A stretch of 64,000 nt of DNA from Eublepharis macularius (taxonomy: Eukaryota > Chordata > Lepidosauria > Squamata > Eublepharidae), in assembly GCF_028583425.1 (NCBI RefSeq), contig NC_072791.1, positions 29,519,368 to 29,583,367 on the forward strand, read 5' to 3'. The position numbers and the translations under genes were made by a program. The notes beneath the pieces were generated by a model. That model was not told the DNA's origin, did no database searches, and worked only from the letters and a program-made list of their open reading frames with translations. Of this stretch, positions 43,170 through 55,049 are shown piece after piece. Numbering within the stretch: the first letter of the stretch is position 1; the number at the start of each line of letters is the position of its first letter.

Positions 43170-45315
43170 ACTGAATTTTATTTAGCAGCCTGAAGTAACC
43201 TGTGGTATGAAAGAAGCTGAAGAATTTTAAGTTGGTTTGTATGAGGTGGAGAAATTACTCCTTTAGAAAACAATATTATTCCTCTGTGGTGTGTAAGCCT
43301 GTGCCCACATGGTCAATGTCCCATTCCACATTTCCTAGTACGAACTTCTCATTATCATTCTCAAAAAATAGGTAACCCTTTAGACATTCAAATCCAGCCC
43401 TTGGTTCTAGCATAAGCCCCCCACCCCCCAAGGAGTACTATATTCTGCCACGAAAATAGTGTGTGTCAGAAAATATTATTTTCTGTTTCATACACAAGTA
43501 AAACCTAAGATCTCAGATCAGCTCTGGAAACCTCCCTTACAGTGCAGAACATTGTGATATAGACTGCATAAGATGATGATCTGGGGATGAGAAGGTTGGT
43601 GAACGTTCCTGCCTTTGGCAAGAACATGAGTTGGACTCTGGGTCTTGGATGATAACTGGAAAATGCAGGACACTATAGTTTGCAGCCCTATCTGAGATCA
43701 CTCTGGAATGGCTCTATCCATAGTGTCACCACCACCCAACTTTAAGTAGGACCTCTACAATGTTATTTAATTTGGGGAAGGACTTGAATGAAGAGCCAAT
43801 TAATTCTTTGGTTTTAACGGTGCTATCATTTGCAAACATGGGTTACTCTTTTGTTCCACCCCATCGCCACAATTTAAAAAATCTGCTATAACTACTTAAG
43901 GTTGATCAGTGCAATAAATTCTGGTTTCCATCATGCTTTCTTCTCGATGGCTCTCTGTTGCTTCTAGAACAAGATCTTCGTTGCTTGAGCAGATCTAGTC
44001 ACACTGGACTTGTATTACCCTTACAAGTGAACTAGCTCCGGCCTTTGGCTTATATGCCCCCCTCTGACATCAGATGGTTTGAGGCAAACCTAATGTCATA
44101 CTGGTCCAGCTGTGATGTCAGAGAGCTTTGCAAACCAGCTGAGAGACAACAGAGAAACTTTAATTCTGGATTCAATCCCAAGAACCACAGACAACTCTAT
44201 AAACGCTCCTGGCGTGCAAATATACCGTAGAATTTCAAATTACACTTTGCTGATGCAGATCGTTTGAGCAGGCTTGAACCCTTCTGCGTTTGCTGCTCAT
44301 GATGATGTAGGATGATACTCATAATGCACTGATTCCTAAGGTTTACACTACATGGCAAGTCTGCTGATAGTGATTTACCCATAGAACAAATGCTTCTTCT
44401 TTACCTTGACTCTGCATAGAAATGTAATTAGTAAACAAAGGAAATCTGGTTGGAAATTTTAATTAGCCTCATAAAATGTCTCAGTCTGAAAAGAATTATG
44501 CAAGTGGGACTATGAAGACTTCCACAGGCTGGTGCTTTCCTCTCCATTGTGTTATCAGAAATGATAGCAGCTCAGTCCAGTGGATGCAAGCAAAAACCCA
44601 CCAACTTATTGCTGCCCCTCCATTTGATCTGATGTAGCCTAGTTGGCGACAATAGATTTCAATTGGTTTAAGTCATTCCGTTTCACCTGCTAACTGTAGT
44701 TTTGTGAAGGGATCTAAGGCAACCAGTGCAAATGCCAATGAATCCAAGGGGCAAGTGACCTATGCTGGGATATTCCTGGTTGGAGCCCAGCCATGGTGAA
44801 CTTACACAAAGAGTGGAAATGCTGGGAAAGGCAATACAAAGGAGACCGTAAGACTTGTTTTTTTTAATTAATTTAATTGAATATCCATTGTGTCTTTGTC
44901 CTTGACACCCTTCCAGCCAGATATCCAGTTGGATAATTTTTGTAAAGACTATAAGTCCTTTGATCTTGCTCTTCTCCCTACAGCTAGGTTTTGATTCCTT
45001 AAAATAAAACGAACTTTGCTTTCTCATTTGTTTTAATCACTTTTCATCATTCAAGGGCCCTTTCCCTCTCCTTTCATCACTCCTCATTTCATTCACAGAT
45101 TTCAAACATCATCAAAGAGCTGGAACCATTTGATCAGCCCGTTATTCATCTTGCTCCAGGGCAGTGCGGGCATCATCTCCAATTCTTTGCTGAGGCAAGA
45201 TCTTTCTTTAGTTGGAAGATAATAGGAAATAGGGCACATAATAGACGTGGGCCTGGATTCTATGGACCAGTTTCATGTGCCCTAGATAGCTTCTGCTGTG
45301 GGTGTGCTTCCAGTT
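43170..45315. other. No gene seen
   Basis: No supported frame or repeat. Short ORFs at 44045-44382 on both strands lack domains. Confidence 0.3.
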
Positions 45316-45317
45316 CT

Positions 45318-45580
45318 GCCAGTTTGGTGTAGTGGATAAGAGTATAGGACTCTAATCTGGAGAACCGGGTTTGATTCCTCACTCCTCCACTTGAAGCCAG
45401 CTGGGTGACCCTGGGTCAGTCACAGCTCTCTCAGTGCTCTCTCAGCCCCACCCACCTCACAGGGTGATTATTGTTGTGGGGATTATAATGACATACTTTG
45501 TAAACTGCTCTGAATGGACGTTAAGTTGTCCTGAAGGGCAGTATATAAATTGAATGTTGTTGTTGTTGTTGTTGTTGTTA
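45318..45580 (+). mobile_element. Sauria-type SINE, full length
   Basis: AGTTTGGTGTAGTGGATAAG (A box), GGTTTGATTCC (B box), CTCCACTTGAAGCCAGCTGG, CACCTCACAGGGTGATTATTG, ACTTTGTAAACTGCTCTGA, GTATATAAATTGAATG, (TTG)n tail. The best-preserved member with the copy at 56885. Confidence 0.9.
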
Positions 45581-45584
45581 TACA

Positions 45585-46025
45585 AATTACATGGAACACA
45601 ATCAATAATAAATAAAGATCGCATATTATTGATTGGCCTTGCTAAGCTGATACAAGTTTCCACCAGAGACCTAAGTATCAGCCAGGAATCGGTGTAATAT
45701 GTATGCTGTTCCAAATAACAACGTCTTTTGCAGTTCTGCAGGTATTATGTCAGAAAGCTGCAGTTTTTCCATATAAATTGCAAAAATTTTCAAAATAGTT
45801 CCCAGTGCCCCAATGACAATGAGGACTACTGTTGTTTTCTTCATCCATAGTCAGGTGGTTTCTATTGCCGGATTTAATCATTTTTTCTTGTTCTTTTTCT
45901 TCGACTCTGGTATCCCCTGGAATTGCAATTGCAATGGTTGTTGTTATTCTTGTTAAAACTTCCATTTGTGGTGGTAGTCTCTGCAGCATCATGAGAAACA
46001 CCGTAGGACAGAATCTCTTTCTTTT
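45585..46025 (-). mobile_element. R4/Dong-like LINE 3' fragment
   Basis: Minus-strand translation gives ITTTIAIAIPGDTRVEEKEQEKMIK, then by frame change HCHWGTGNYFENF...KTAAF and a piece resembling the conserved end of R4-clade LINEs (VIGALGTIP..., LQKTA). It abuts the (TTG)n tail of the SINE at 45318 tail to tail. Confidence 0.6.
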
Positions 46026-46029
46026 ATCA

Positions 46030-47058
46030 AGCTACTATAGTGGTGCAGGGAGGGAAAGCTGAGCTTCTGCCCCAGACCCCTGGTTTCCTACATTGGTTCA
46101 GACATCGGATCCATCAGAGGCAGGGATATTTAGATGACTGTTAATGTGTAGGTAAGTCTTTCCCTTTCATTTGCCCCTAGGACTTAGAATCCAGAGGTAT
46201 GCCCTTTTGGGGAATGGAAGTTTTAGCTATTGTGGCTAATAGGCCGATCATAGCAGAAGTTTCCAGTGATACTCCAGTGCTTTTACTGACACTTTCAAAA
46301 ACCCCTTTTTTAATGTATTATAATTTATGATCTTTCGGGGGGGGGGTGAAACTCACTTCCGTAAAAGAGTACCTATTTGCCAAATAATCGATACAGTGAG
46401 GATTGGAAATATAAATAACTTTCCTTTTCAGTATGTTGAACTACGTTGAGCTATGTTGAAACTTTCCTTTTCAGCTATGTCAAGTTTTTTCAGCTACACT
46501 TCAATGCTTGCTCAGATGAAGTAAATAGATAGCATTTGATTCATTCCACGGGCTGCCAGAGAGGAACGACAGGAGACACTTAAAATATATGAGGGCAGGC
46601 AAGGGCTATTTAATCTCATGAGCCAATCCAAATTTAAGTAGAGTGGAACTCCCCACTACAACCTGCTAATAAGAGGAGTAAATCAACTCTGAAAAACCAA
46701 TTATGGCCACATAAATGCAGCTGCTACAAAGTGAATTCCCAGCCAAGTAAGGCTGTTGGATTTGGTTTCTGAATGTCTCAGTGGTACAGCACATGACTGA
46801 GGATTGCAAAATGGTTTGAAGAAGGCCAGATACTGAAAACAAATGGTAACATGCTGAGAGGGTAACATAATGTAAAAGGTGGAGCATTTCTAGAAGTAAA
46901 AGATAATCAGCACAATTAATCTATAAAGTATTTCAGTGTCATTAAAAATACTGACATCTTGGGTATGCATTTCCCCCCTGCTTGCACTTTTTTTTGACAG
47001 AATGCAAGAAAAAATGTCTCTAGAATTTTTTCCTCTTGGGACATGGTCAGAGGCAAGT
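46030..47058. other. No gene seen
   Basis: No supported feature. Confidence 0.3.
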
Positions 47059-47061
47059 TAG

Positions 47062-47220
47062 GGCTGCCAACCTCCAGGTGGGGCCTGGAGATCTCCCTAA
47101 ATTACAACTGATCTCCAAACTACAGTTCCCCTGGAGAAAACAGCTACTTTGGAGGGTGGACTCCATGGCATAATACCCCTCTGAAGTCCCTCCCCATTTT
47201 CTCCACCCCCATATCAGGAA
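47062..47220 (+). repeat. Interspersed repeat, GGTTGCCAACCTCCAGG family
   Basis: GGCTGCCAACCTCCAGGTGG, GAGATCTCCCTAAATTACAA, GGTGGACTCCATGGCATAAT. Confidence 0.75.
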
Positions 47221-47282
47221 TTGTGCAATTCAGAGTAGGTGCCCCTAATAAACAACATCCCCAAAGCACTACGACTTAGCAG

Positions 47283-47765
47283 CACTGAAATCTATGGTTT
47301 CTAACTCATTAGCGAAACATCTGGGATCCTTTTCCTACAATACCACCCTCTTAACTGAGAAAAAAGGCCTTTTTGAATAATTCAATTTTGCATTGTTTGT
47401 GGAAAGCCACGAGGGTAAGGGGCTCTCTTGACCTCAGGCAAGCCATTCCACAGGGCAGGGGCCACCACAGAGAAAGCCCGTGTACGGGCTGCTGTTGATT
47501 TCACCCATGTACAGGCTAGCACCTGCAAGAGACCCTGTTCAGATGAGTGAAGCAGCTGTGGAGGGACATAGGGAGAGAGGCAGTCCCATAGGAATGCTGG
47601 ACCAAGGCTGTGAAGGGCTTTGTATGTAATAACCATTACCTTGAACTGAGCACGGTAACTGATAGGTAGCCAATGGAGTGACTGTAGGATGGGAGTGATG
47701 TTCAAGCTCCTGCTCGCTCCTGATAATAGTCGAGCCACAACATTTTGCACCAATTGGAGCCTATG
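47283..47765 (-). mobile_element. L2-like LINE 3' end
   Basis: Minus strand: NVVARLLSGASRSLNITPILQSLHWLPISYRAQFKVMVITYKALHSLGPAFL...TRAFSVVAPALWNGLP, the reverse transcriptase C-terminus. Same family as 16034 but better kept over this part. Confidence 0.85.
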
Positions 47766-47854
47766 GCTGGGCAGCCATTGGTAGCATATTTCTGGGTGTA
47801 ATTTAAAGGGGGGGGTTGTCTCACACTGTAAAGCTTATGTATTTATGCCACTGG

Positions 47855-47960
47855 TCCAGACAGCCCCACACCACAATGGGCTGGTAAGCCCTGTGCCACA
47901 GTGGACCAGGCAGCCCCATGCCACAGTGGACCAGGCAGCGCCATGCCACAGTGGACTACT
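47855..47960 (+). repeat. Short minisatellite
   Basis: About three and a half copies of a roughly 27-bp unit built on CCATGCCACAGTGGACCAGG. Confidence 0.8.
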
Positions 47961-48097
47961 GGGCTGGGCCACACAGGACCCTGAGGCAGTGGGAAGGCGT
48001 GGTGCTGCAGCGCTGGGTCTTCCCACAGCCATGCTGGGCCTTTCTGGGCCTCTAGAGGCCCCAAGGAGGCAGCAGGGAGGTAAACTGTTTTGCCCCG

Positions 48098-48149
48098 ACT
48101 CACTTCTTATCCCCACATACTGTGCCTGCGCAGGGATAAGAAGTGAGTC
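48098..48149. repeat. Perfect 16-bp inverted repeat
   Basis: GACTCACTTCTTATCC and its inverse GGATAAGAAGTGAGTC enclose about 20 bp. Could be part of an unclassified element. Confidence 0.75.
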
Positions 48150-48329
48150 GTCATAAACATGGTTTGCCTTTTATGTTTAAGGATGATTTGTGATTTGTGT
48201 ACTAAAATTGATTTGTATTTGAGAAAGAAAATCAAAGATTGTTGTATTACTTATTCTCACGATTTTTAAAAAAATTAGAAATGTCAAGTTTTGTGCTTTA
48301 CATTTCTCCTACAATTCATCTGTTTTTGA

Positions 48330-48403
48330 AAATTGGTTAGCGGGGGGCCGGGGGTGCAAGCAATTAGCCCTGTCTAGGGCGCAAAAAAATCTGGCACCAG
48401 CCC
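48330..48403. mobile_element. Possible hAT right end
   Basis: GGGCGCAAAAAAATCTGGCACCAGCCCTG resembles the right terminus of hAT elements whose left end starts CAGGGC. The left end was not found. Confidence 0.3.
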
Positions 48404-49009
48404 TGGATTCAGCCCTGACTGAGAGCAGTTTAACACAGACAGGAGAACTGGGGGAAAGTTGGCAAGAAGTTTGGGACGTAGGTACAGACTCCCATTCTGG
48501 CCAAAGAGGCTAGATCTGTAATGGGAGCAGAATTTCCCTACCCAGTTAAACAGTTAGTTAGTTCTGAAGAGTGATGAGATCCCTGGTCTGGTGCAGTTAG
48601 CAACTGCCCTTGGAGACCTTAAAGGTCAGTTGAAAACGCAAGATGAGTACTGGTGTTTCAAGAGAAGGGGTTTAGGTACTTGAAAGAAGGTACCAGCCTT
48701 CTTGAAACCAAGAGTCAGAGAATACTCAAAGAAAGTGTACTAGAGTGTTTGAGGAAACACTGGAACAAAAGCCTCTAAACATATTTATGTAACTGTGAAG
48801 AGCTTAAGAAACTCTCTTTAACCTGAAACATAAGAACTAAAGTCTATTTTACGTCAGAGTTATCTATATTGAGTTACCTCAAAATTTTTCAACCCCTGAT
48901 TTCACCTGACCTCTCCCCTCTATGTTAAATAAAATATTTTGTTATTAGTGAATTTCAAATCACCAAAAGTGCCATTTAAGTTGCTTAATAGAAAGAGAAA
49001 AGAAAGGGG

Positions 49010-49215
49010 GGGGTGTCAAAACCTGCATGGTAGTTAAGACCATCTTCAGAGACCCTCTTCTGGGCCCCTCATTTTCAGAAATGAGGGAGGGAGGAAGTAC
49101 TAGGAACAGGGCCTTTTGCCAAGACTTTGAAACTCCTGATCCAGAGACTCCCCAGAAGCCAAAAGGGGCTGTCTTTCAGTTGTCAGGCAAAGAACTGTTT
49201 TATTTTTAAATGATT
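49010..49215 (+). mobile_element. Possible LINE C-terminal fragment
   Basis: EGGSTRNRAFCQDFETP resembles LINE reverse transcriptase ends (GSTR.RAFS..AP). The neighbouring 48410-49005 and 49220-50845 show nothing I can name. Confidence 0.3.
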
Positions 49216-50847
49216 TACCTTTCCATTCTTCTCTCTGCTGGCTCCTTGCAATTATTGCAGCTTTCACATTAAAGACAGGCTTGTTTTATTTCTGCCTATT
49301 TTTCTGCTATTTATTACTAAGTTTTAAATTGAGGCTGCGCTATTTGGTCATTTTTGTTTCTCCCCCTCCCCCTCAACTTTTCTCTGCTATTTCCCAGCAA
49401 CAATGTAAAAAATTCAATCCATTAAATGATTTAAAATATTATGAATAGTTAGCTGGGGGGGGGGACATTTATTTAGTCAACTGTCATAATCTCTGCACAC
49501 TTCAAGCATCACATCCAAGCGGCAATTTCCTCATATGAGTCTGCCTTATGATGAATAAGACCATATCTAGCCCAATTATTGTGGTGTTCTGACAGGAAAT
49601 GACTTTTCAAGGTGTCTGCCATAGATTTTTACATAAAACAAAGGAAGTACCCTAAAAATAGATTCACGAAAATGCATCCTTGAATAGAGAAAGCTCAATC
49701 TATGGCTCTGTTCAGGTGTCATAAGCAACCATGGTTTGTTTAAATTACAGCATGTTATGCAAGCCCTGCTTTATCCACCAGACTGGATCTTTTCCTGCCT
49801 CAAAGCAGAACTTCAGGAAGCCATCTCGAGGTCCCCTGTAAGTGGGCAGTGAACTGCTTTTGAGTGCAATATCATAGTTGTGGAACAATTTCTATTTTGT
49901 ATGTTGGCAAACTGAATAAAAGCATGTGGTTATGTGAGATTCGCACCAGCACCCAGCCACAACCACTATGCTACAGCAGCTCTCGAAACAAGCTCCAAGT
50001 ACAGCAATGCATAGAAAAGACATCATCAGAAAACAGTACCAAGTACGGTGCTTCTTTTCAGTACATAAAGACAAGTTTGTCTCAGTCCCATTACCTGACA
50101 TCTCTTTTGATTAAAGGTACCCTGAGGAACTGAACTTGAGACCTTGTGCCAGTAAAGTCCATGCTCTACGAGGCATGGCCTCAATAGGGAACTGAGACAG
50201 AACATCCAAATGGCGCCTCTCCGTTGGTGCTAAAAAATTAATAAATAATGAGCAATGCCCTTTAATGATTCCTCAAAAGGTTGGGAGCGCCATCTTTCAC
50301 CTTGCTGTGGCAACACCACCCTACCCATCATTTCCCTGGTGAGATGCATCCGTTCTGGCTCCTATTCTAACTGGGAAATGAGCAAGCATCTCAGTCACTT
50401 TATGCATCACCTCTATACGCTGTCTCAGAACTGTCGCATTGCATGCCAGAAGTAATGAAACTGCTCAAAGCTAATTAAATCCACTTGCACATCACTTTTT
50501 GGGTAGTAAGAACACAGATGTTAGAAGAGAGTCATACAGGATTTGAATGAGTTGAACACCATTATAACAGAAGGGATAACAAATAATGGCTGAAGTGCCG
50601 CACCAGTTAAGGATGCGTATCCAGAATCACATGTTGCCACTGTTAATCAGGGGAATTAGTCTCCCAAAGCAGTTTCTATAATCAATATTAATTCCCATGT
50701 ATCCAGGGCAGTTATTTTCATTAGCAGAGATGACTACACGATGCGGTCTGCCTGATTCAAATCTATTAGCATATGCAGATCCTGTAGCCACTCAGCAAAC
50801 ACAGAGGATTGCTCTTACTCTCTGACTAAACACATACAGTAAATAAT

Positions 50848-51000
50848 TGGGAGGGCTTAGTGGCTTAGCGGTAGAACACCTGCTTTGGATACAAAGGGGG
50901 TCCCAAATTCATCCCTCAGCATCGCCACTTAAAAGTATCAAGTAGCAGTTGATGTGAAAGACTGCTGCCTAAGAGTACAGAGAGCACTGAAGCATAGAGT
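50848..51000 (+). mobile_element. tRNA-derived SINE (second family)
   Basis: TTAGTGGCTTAGCGGTAGAACACCTGC (tRNA-like A box), TCCCAAATTCATCCC (worn B box), GTTGATGTGAAAGACTGC. Confidence 0.75.
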
Positions 51001-51004
51001 TCCC

Positions 51005-51255
51005 AGTCTCCCAGTGAGGGCAGGGGATCCCCTGCTCCCAGCCTCTGTCCTCCGCTGCCTCTTATCTGGCTGACAGGGGGAAAGGTGCTGGGAATGAGAG
51101 CTCTAGAGTGCAATTTTAAGCAAAATATCCTCGTGGGAGGGAGCCTTTCCTTTATTGTCGTGCTGGGAATAACCTCATTCCCAACATGACAACAGCGGCT
51201 CCAGAGTGTGCGTACACTTCAGGTGCAACCCCCCAAGGGACCTGGCAACCCTACT
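51005..51255 (-). repeat. Unnamed interspersed repeat
   Basis: Ends GGACCTGGCAACCCTACTG. On the minus strand it opens AGGGTTGCCAGG, as in other GGTTGCC-type repeats of this window, but the body is different. Confidence 0.4.
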
Positions 51256-51259
51256 GAAC

Positions 51260-53155
51260 CAGGAGGTTCAACAAAATTAAGATTATTTGTTTATGTACAG
51301 GCAGTTTTTAAAGAACAGATCAGCAGCCCAGGTTTTTAGACATTCAAAGGAGCACTTAAACTAAAGCTAATTACAGCTTCAAGTTGTGGTTTAAAATCCC
51401 TTTCATGCTAGTGGATACAAACAGGCTTTCACTGCCTAACCCCCAGGTTGGAGCCTCTCACACACAGGAGTCCACCCACACCAGCCTGCCCATTCCCCTG
51501 AGTCAAACTACAGGGTACCAGGTCTGCTCATCACCAGAGACATGGTGCTGTGTCCTCTCCCAGAGGTAGAACTAAACTACTCTGCCACACTACCGGGCAT
51601 ATTGATATTGTCTGGTCTCTTGCTGAGGCCGACTAGCACTTCTATAGGCTCAGGAATGAAACAGCTGAGCGGCAGTTTTACCTTTCAGGGGCAGGACAGC
51701 CTCCAGTCTGTCATACCCTCCCTTCAATTTATTTTTCATCTCTGAAAGCTTTTCCTGCTAGTAGCATATCCGTTGACCTCAACACAAAGCTGATACTGTT
51801 TTGTCTACTAATAAGATTAAACTTTGGAAACACAAGGCACACTGTGTAGGAGAAAAGTTAAATTTCAGCAGCTGCACAAAGCTTACTTTTCCAGATCAGC
51901 AGCACCATCTGCTGGTTACTATTTAACTGCTGTTTGAAATGCAGAGTGCAAGAGCAAAACAACACACAGTTCAGTTCCTCTAAGGCAAATAGCCTTAGTT
52001 TATAGTCATTCATTAATATGAGGCAATTGTTTTAATTTTAATGGGCTTTTTTGGCTGCTTCAGTGGAGGTTTGCTCATTTGATGGTTTTTTAAAACTAGA
52101 AATATCTGTATCTTCTGTGGAGGTTTTTATACTTATTCTCATCCTTGCTTCAGTCTGAAAGAAAAATGAATTGGATCTTTTTTGTGATGGTGACAGATTT
52201 GAGATGATGAATTAAGGCTTAACATTAAAGCTGATATAAGCAAATTGTGTTAGATGCTACACAAAACAGAGAAATGAATACACGGAGAGAGTGATAGGCA
52301 CTCATTTGAAATAAATGTGGCTTCCTCCACTGACTGGCTTTAATCTCCTGCCAAGTATAAATAGATGACGTGTTGTGCGAGCCTTGTTTTTACAACACAC
52401 TTCAATCACAAGATCCAAGATAGAAAGGAGCCATTATACCCTTCAGTCTTCCCTAGAGAACCATGTGGCAGCACTCACATAATACATACCTTAGCCACTG
52501 CCTCCCATTTGCCTCTCTTGGGCCTGGTCTACAAAAGCAAAGACGTAGTAGAGGGGCTTGTACCACTTCAGTCTGCAGGTAAATTACATTTCTCAATCCT
52601 ATTCTTACTTTTTTTAAAGCAACATCTCCCTGCAAATAGAAAGCACAACTGGCTTCAGATATTGCTTTTGTGCTATGGTTTATTATTTGCAGCGAGATCA
52701 TTTACACAGGAGCATGTTCAAAAATTGCATCCTCTGCCTGCAGCACTACATTTGCTTTACCATCTCCGGAGTCTATAACTTCATTCCATTGGATTTTAAG
52801 ACCAGGCTTGTGCTTGCAGATGGAAAAAAACAGAAGTGCATTGCAAACCATGCCAAAATATGTTGATCATATGCCGGGTGGGGAGGATTAAAGAACTCTT
52901 TGCCACAGTAAGGGAGAAAGCAACAGAGGACTGAATTTGGAACAAATATGTGACAAAGAGGAAGGAATTCTGGCACTATCCAGGTTCTTCCTTTTTTTCT
53001 ATCTGTGCTCCTAGGAGACAGGAAAGGAGGGGTGCAGATTTCCAATCCTGATAAAGACCTAGTTGAGAAATATTTGCACTTCTCTTTTCCCCACCCTTTT
53101 CTTCCCTCTCAGTACTGCAATTTTTTCTCCCTGTTGCATCCTCTCCTGACCACAA
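51260..53155. other. No gene seen
   Basis: Apparently mostly single-copy DNA. No exon could be supported. Conservation with other vertebrates would be worth testing. Confidence 0.3.
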
Positions 53156-53157
53156 CG

Positions 53158-53327
53158 GTTGCCAACTGTTTGGAGGAAAAAAATGCCCCTTTATAATTGA
53201 TGTTTAATGGGATTTTTTAACTAGGTGATGTTATTTACCATGGCATGAAAAGCTTCATTTGCCCATTTCCACACATTAAGCCTGTTAAAGGAACAGGGCA
53301 TTTTCCTCCAGCGTTCTCGGTAACCCT
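53158..53327 (+). mobile_element. Small inverted-repeat element, complete copy
   Basis: 170 bp. Ends GGTTGCCAACTGTTTGGAGG and CCTCCAGCGTTCTCGGTAACC are inverses with mismatches. Core: GTGATGTTATTTACC, CATGGCATGAAAAGCTTC, CACACATTAAG. It defines the family of the copies at 20958 and 23254-23610. Confidence 0.7.
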
Positions 53328-53329
53328 GC

Positions 53330-54010
53330 TGCCCACTTATTTTCTAAGATTCTCAGTGAACTGTGAGTCCCAGACACAAGTCCTCATGGGGAGCTGCAGA
53401 TTCTCCTCCCACCCCCATTCAAACACTGCCGAGCTATCCCCAAGGATATACTGAGCACCACTTTTTTCACATGCAAAGTAATGGCAAACATGGGTTTTAT
53501 CTGTACCTCCTCTGTCTTGTCATTGCTCTAGCCTGTCTTCTCCATTTTGGTTGTTCCAATGCATTGTGTCTGGTAAATCTACTCTTATGTAGCCTTTTCA
53601 TCATGACTGGTTTAAACCAAGTTGAAACAGAAAACGGTTTTAAAACTAAATATTGTCATCATATGCATTATTCATATGCCGGTGCAAACCAAAGGACGGC
53701 AATATCACTCCACCACCCACACTGTTCATGTTTCTAATCATGATGATCAAACTTATTGATAAAAGCAGTCAGTATCTAGAACTATGCCACGGGCTGTCCT
53801 GCACTTACTAACATAGTAACATTATTGATGATTGTGGAAATATATTAAAAATACAATTATTGGTTTTCTTCAATGCAAGAAGCTAAACAGGCATTCAGAC
53901 TTTGAAACGTATTTACTGTAAAACAATCTCAACGTGGGTACCAATTTTAGTGATGTCAACTGTACCAGAATGTTTAGTGCTGTTTACTGTAGCTCCTCAC
54001 CACAAGTATA
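53330..54010. other. No gene seen
   Basis: No supported feature. Confidence 0.3.
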
Positions 54011-54014
54011 TTAT

Positions 54015-54150
54015 GGCTGCATTGGTCTAGCAGGAAGGAAGATAATGTAGCTGAAGCTAAGCAGGTCTGATCAGTGCCTGTATAGGAGAACTTCTAGGAA
54101 CCTAGTTCTAGGGCAGAGGAAAAGTGGGATATCAATATAACAAATAAAAG
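54015..54150 (+). mobile_element. 5S-rRNA-derived SINE (related family)
   Basis: GAAGCTAAGCAGGTCTGATCAGTGCC follows the 5S internal promoter, then GGAGAACTTCTAGGAACC, a GGGATATCAATATAA 3' end and an AATAAA tail. Confidence 0.6.
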
Positions 54151-54154
54151 TGAA

Positions 54155-55045
54155 CACTGTGAGAATGAGCACCAAAATTGTGGCTCAGCCAGCACAGTAT
54201 ATATTGGAAGGCAAAGAACATGAAGCAATATACCGAAGTCAGCTTGTCAGAGTAGTTCTACAGCTTCTCAGAAACCAATGAGATAGATTGTATAGAATGA
54301 TTAGTAAAAATATTCACATTTTATTTTTAAAAATGGCACTATTGCTCAGAGCTGAGAGCATGCTCTGTGCTTTATATAAAAAGGTTGCAATTTTTCATCC
54401 ATGCAATCCAGATTCCATGTCAAGAAAAGCCAGGCTCTACAACCTGTAGAAACTATGAGCAAATTCACATAATTTCACTTCTTTTGCACAATCTTTTCTG
54501 GTTTCACGAGTTACAGAAGAGACAAAGAAACTAAAGCCCCAGCCCCAATCACTAAACTTGTGTTCAAGTCGCTGCCTTCTGAGATACCAGCAGGCATTGC
54601 CCACAGATTTCCAAGCACATATCAATGCAACTGTAAGCACTATCCCTTTTTTTCTTTAAAAAAAATGAAACTTTAGGAAGGTCAGTTTTGTACCTTGCCA
54701 TCACACTGCCATTTCTTCTACACAATGTGAAAGTGTTCATAACCCTCCTGAAAGCCTTACTTACAACATGTGCTTAAAGGAAAGAAGGCTGGCAACAACT
54801 CCTCCATGAAGCCATTAAGTCTCCATATGGAAAGATCTGAGATCTTCAGACATCATTACCATTTGTTATTTTCAACATTTTTCATTATACTGAGACTGAA
54901 CAAGCTTTAAAAACCATTAAAGACACAGGATTCTTAGTTTCCTCATATATGCCCTTTATCTTGAAAGGAAAATAGCTAAAATCACAAGGTAAACATGGTT
55001 TCTCAGATATAATTTGTTCATATCTAATAGTGTACACTGTCGGAA
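54155..55045. other. No gene seen
   Basis: No supported feature; may include distal GLRX5 3' UTR if the AATAAA near 54320 is used. Confidence 0.3.
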
Positions 55046-55049
55046 CATT

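Noticed and set aside
1-55000. TUNAR small-protein gene, which lies downstream of GLRX5 in mammals
   Set aside because: No stretch encoding its short transmembrane peptide was found. The gene probably lies beyond this window.
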